A stretch of 50,510 nucleotides of DNA, taken from contig CAKSQZ010000012.1 in assembly GCA_934486895.1 (NCBI GenBank), positions 1 through 50,510 of the forward strand. Reading direction: 5' to 3'. Made by a program: the position numbers and the translations under genes. Below, in pieces: positions 49,526-50,510 of this stretch (position 1 is its first letter; the number at the start of each line of letters is the position of its first letter). The notes beneath the pieces are model-generated. The model saw nothing but the letters and a program-made list of their open reading frames with translations, did not search any database and was not told where the DNA came from. The stretch comes from an uncultured Eubacteriales bacterium (GTDB taxonomy: Bacteria; Bacillota; Clostridia; Oscillospirales; Acutalibacteraceae).

Positions 49526-49554
49526 TTGACCGGCTACTTTTAAAGTGATAAAAT
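49526..49554 (+). promoter_or_regulatory. Promoter before the S66 gene
   Basis: TTGACC, 17 bp, TAAAAT. It probably serves the S66 peptidase gene with a leader of about 220 bases. Confidence 0.65.
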
Positions 49555-49744
49555 GGATATTAACAAGTCGGATTTTTATCTTCAAGTGCATTATAAAGGA
49601 ACGCGCGAACAGAATGAATCTATCAGACATGTGCTTTCTGAGCGCGGGCAAACCGTATGCGCAACTTCATTGCAAGCCGGTGCCGTTTTTGTGGATAATG
49701 GGGATATTAAATTGTTTGGCGATGTAAAGAAGTTTGATTTATAA
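49553..49744 (+). CDS. Doubtful small protein (63 residues)
   Basis: An open frame with ordinary residue use (ending AGAVFVDNGDIKLFGDVKKFDL) but no recognised family. Its first ATG lies inside the -10 box of the promoter and has no ribosome site. It may be a remnant of a longer gene or part of the leader. It ends 37 bases before the S66 gene. Confidence 0.2.
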   Translation: MDINKSDFYLQVHYKGTREQNESIRHVLSERGQTVCATSLQAGAVFVDNGDIKLFGDVKKFDL

Positions 49745-49781
49745 CAACAAGGATTTAAAACATTCAAAAGGAAGTGATCGC

Positions 49782-50510
49782 ATGATTGCAAGCAAACTGA
49801 AGCTCGGCGATGAAGTGCGCGTTATTGCGCCGTCCAGAAATCTGACAGAAGTGTGGCAGAATGTACACGACCAAGCGGTTGCCTTCTTCAAACGCGAAGG
49901 CTTTGATCTGACTTTTTCCAAGAACAGCCGTGAAGTAGGCAGCTTTCATTCCTCACGCATAACGTCGCGAGTGGAAGACATTCATGAGGCGTTTTCCGAT
50001 CCGAATGTAAAGATGATAATTACCTGTCTCGGCGGATTTAATTGTAATCAGCTTCTTCGCTATATCGACTATGATTTGATCGCAAAGAATCCAAAGATCC
50101 TTTGCGGATATTCCGACATCACAGCTTTGCATAACGCTATCTATGCCAAAACAGGGCTTGTCACTTACTATGGTCCGCACTACGGTACATTCACTTTCGA
50201 CAAAGAAGCTGAATATACCCGCAAAGCTTTTTTTGATTGTGTTATAAACGATACGCCTTTCCTTGTCGAGCCATCTGAAACGACAGCGAAATATTATACC
50301 GTTCAAGAAGGCGTTTGCGAAGGGACGATAATCGGCGGCAATCTCTGCACTCTAAATTTGTTGCAGGGAACGCCTTATATGCCCGATATTCGCGATAAAG
50401 TGTTGTTCCTGGAAGATGATAATATCGTGGGCAACTATTTCTGCTATGAGTTTGACCGCAACTTGGAATCTCTTTTACAGACAGACGCTGCCGACACGAT
50501 CAAGGGCATT
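49782..50510 (+). CDS. S66-family peptidase (MccF/LD-carboxypeptidase), 3' end outside the window
   Basis: Serine peptidase of family S66, which includes LD-carboxypeptidase (cytoplasmic murein recycling) and MccF (microcin C self-immunity). The start LGDEVRVIAPSR and the nucleophile S111 in CGYSDITALHNAIYAKTGLVTYYGPHYGTF are clear; GGNLCTLNLLQGTPYMPD belongs to the C-terminal domain. The spacing and the REVGSFHSSRITSRVEDIHEAFSDPNVKMIITCLGG segment look more MccF-like. ATG after AAAAGGAAGTGATCGC. The 243 visible residues are roughly two thirds of the usual length; the rest lies beyond the window. Confidence 0.88.
   Translation, partial: MIASKLKLGDEVRVIAPSRNLTEVWQNVHDQAVAFFKREGFDLTFSKNSREVGSFHSSRITSRVEDIHEAFSDPNVKMIITCLGGFNCNQLLRYIDYDLIAKNPKILCGYSDITALHNAIYAKTGLVTYYGPHYGTFTFDKEAEYTRKAFFDCVINDTPFLVEPSETTAKYYTVQEGVCEGTIIGGNLCTLNLLQGTPYMPDIRDKVLFLEDDNIVGNYFCYEFDRNLESLLQTDAADTIKGI

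Noticed and set aside
1..50510. CRISPR array, T-box leader or full transposase
   Set aside because: I saw no regularly spaced repeats, no T-box consensus and no transposase or integrase motifs while reading the window.

Overview
The window looks like chromosome from an anaerobic, spore-forming member of the Clostridia, probably a gut Oscillospirales/Ruminococcaceae-type organism. The support is spmA/spmB, a spoIVFA/spoIVFB-like pair, RNase J, an L-box lysine riboswitch, consensus sigma-A promoters with 17-bp spacing, strong GGAGG ribosome sites, frequent TTG starts and roughly even base composition. The species assignment is an inference from gene content only.

Layout. (1) 0.2-12.4 kb is carbohydrate metabolism. 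A GH94-like phosphorylase faces a six-gene minus-strand operon: ROK regulator, zinc alcohol dehydrogenase, FGGY kinase, two mannitol-dehydrogenase-family paralogues and a GH2 glycosidase. A divergent UlaG-like metallohydrolase shares a symmetric promoter/operator with that operon. (2) 12.4-17.0 kb holds queA and, divergently, a lysine-riboswitch operon asd-dapA-dapB plus a free aspartokinase-type tandem ACT protein. (3) 17.1-26.9 kb holds a cold-shock gene with a terminator-like leader, an ABC exporter pair, an orphan FakA/DAK-associated domain, a GtrB-like glycosyltransferase, mnmE, ppk1, a phosphofructokinase and a LOG-family hydrolase. (4) 26.9-31.0 kb on the minus strand holds spmA, spmB, hemW, ispF, a DUF3343 protein and a class V aminotransferase. 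A zinc-ribbon membrane protein lies divergent to spmA.

(5) 32.0-37.6 kb is the most unusual block. It is a tight four-gene operon encoding a STAS anti-sigma antagonist, a MATE transporter with a degenerate C-terminal GHKL ATPase domain, a methyltransferase-GNAT fusion with a C-terminal cysteine cluster, and a membrane sensor PP2C phosphatase that ends in an intact GHKL kinase domain. No sigma factor is present. I read it as a self-contained partner-switching module that may control transport or small-molecule modification.

(6) 37.7-41.8 kb holds a Y-family polymerase with a YolD-like partner, then tRNA-Arg, tRNA-Ala and a Val-Asp-Phe-Gly/Cys tRNA cluster. (7) 41.9-48.7 kb holds an MFS transporter, the spoIVF-like protease pair, RNase J, ybaB-recR, smpB and tmRNA. 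(8) Two AT-rich single-gene acetyltransferase cassettes sit directly 3' of tRNA-Ala and of tmRNA. Both begin with the same hairpin and end with an inverted copy of half of it, so they look like related mobile units. The window ends inside an S66 (MccF/LD-carboxypeptidase) gene.

All calls come from reading the sequence and translations by eye. No database search or folding program was run.
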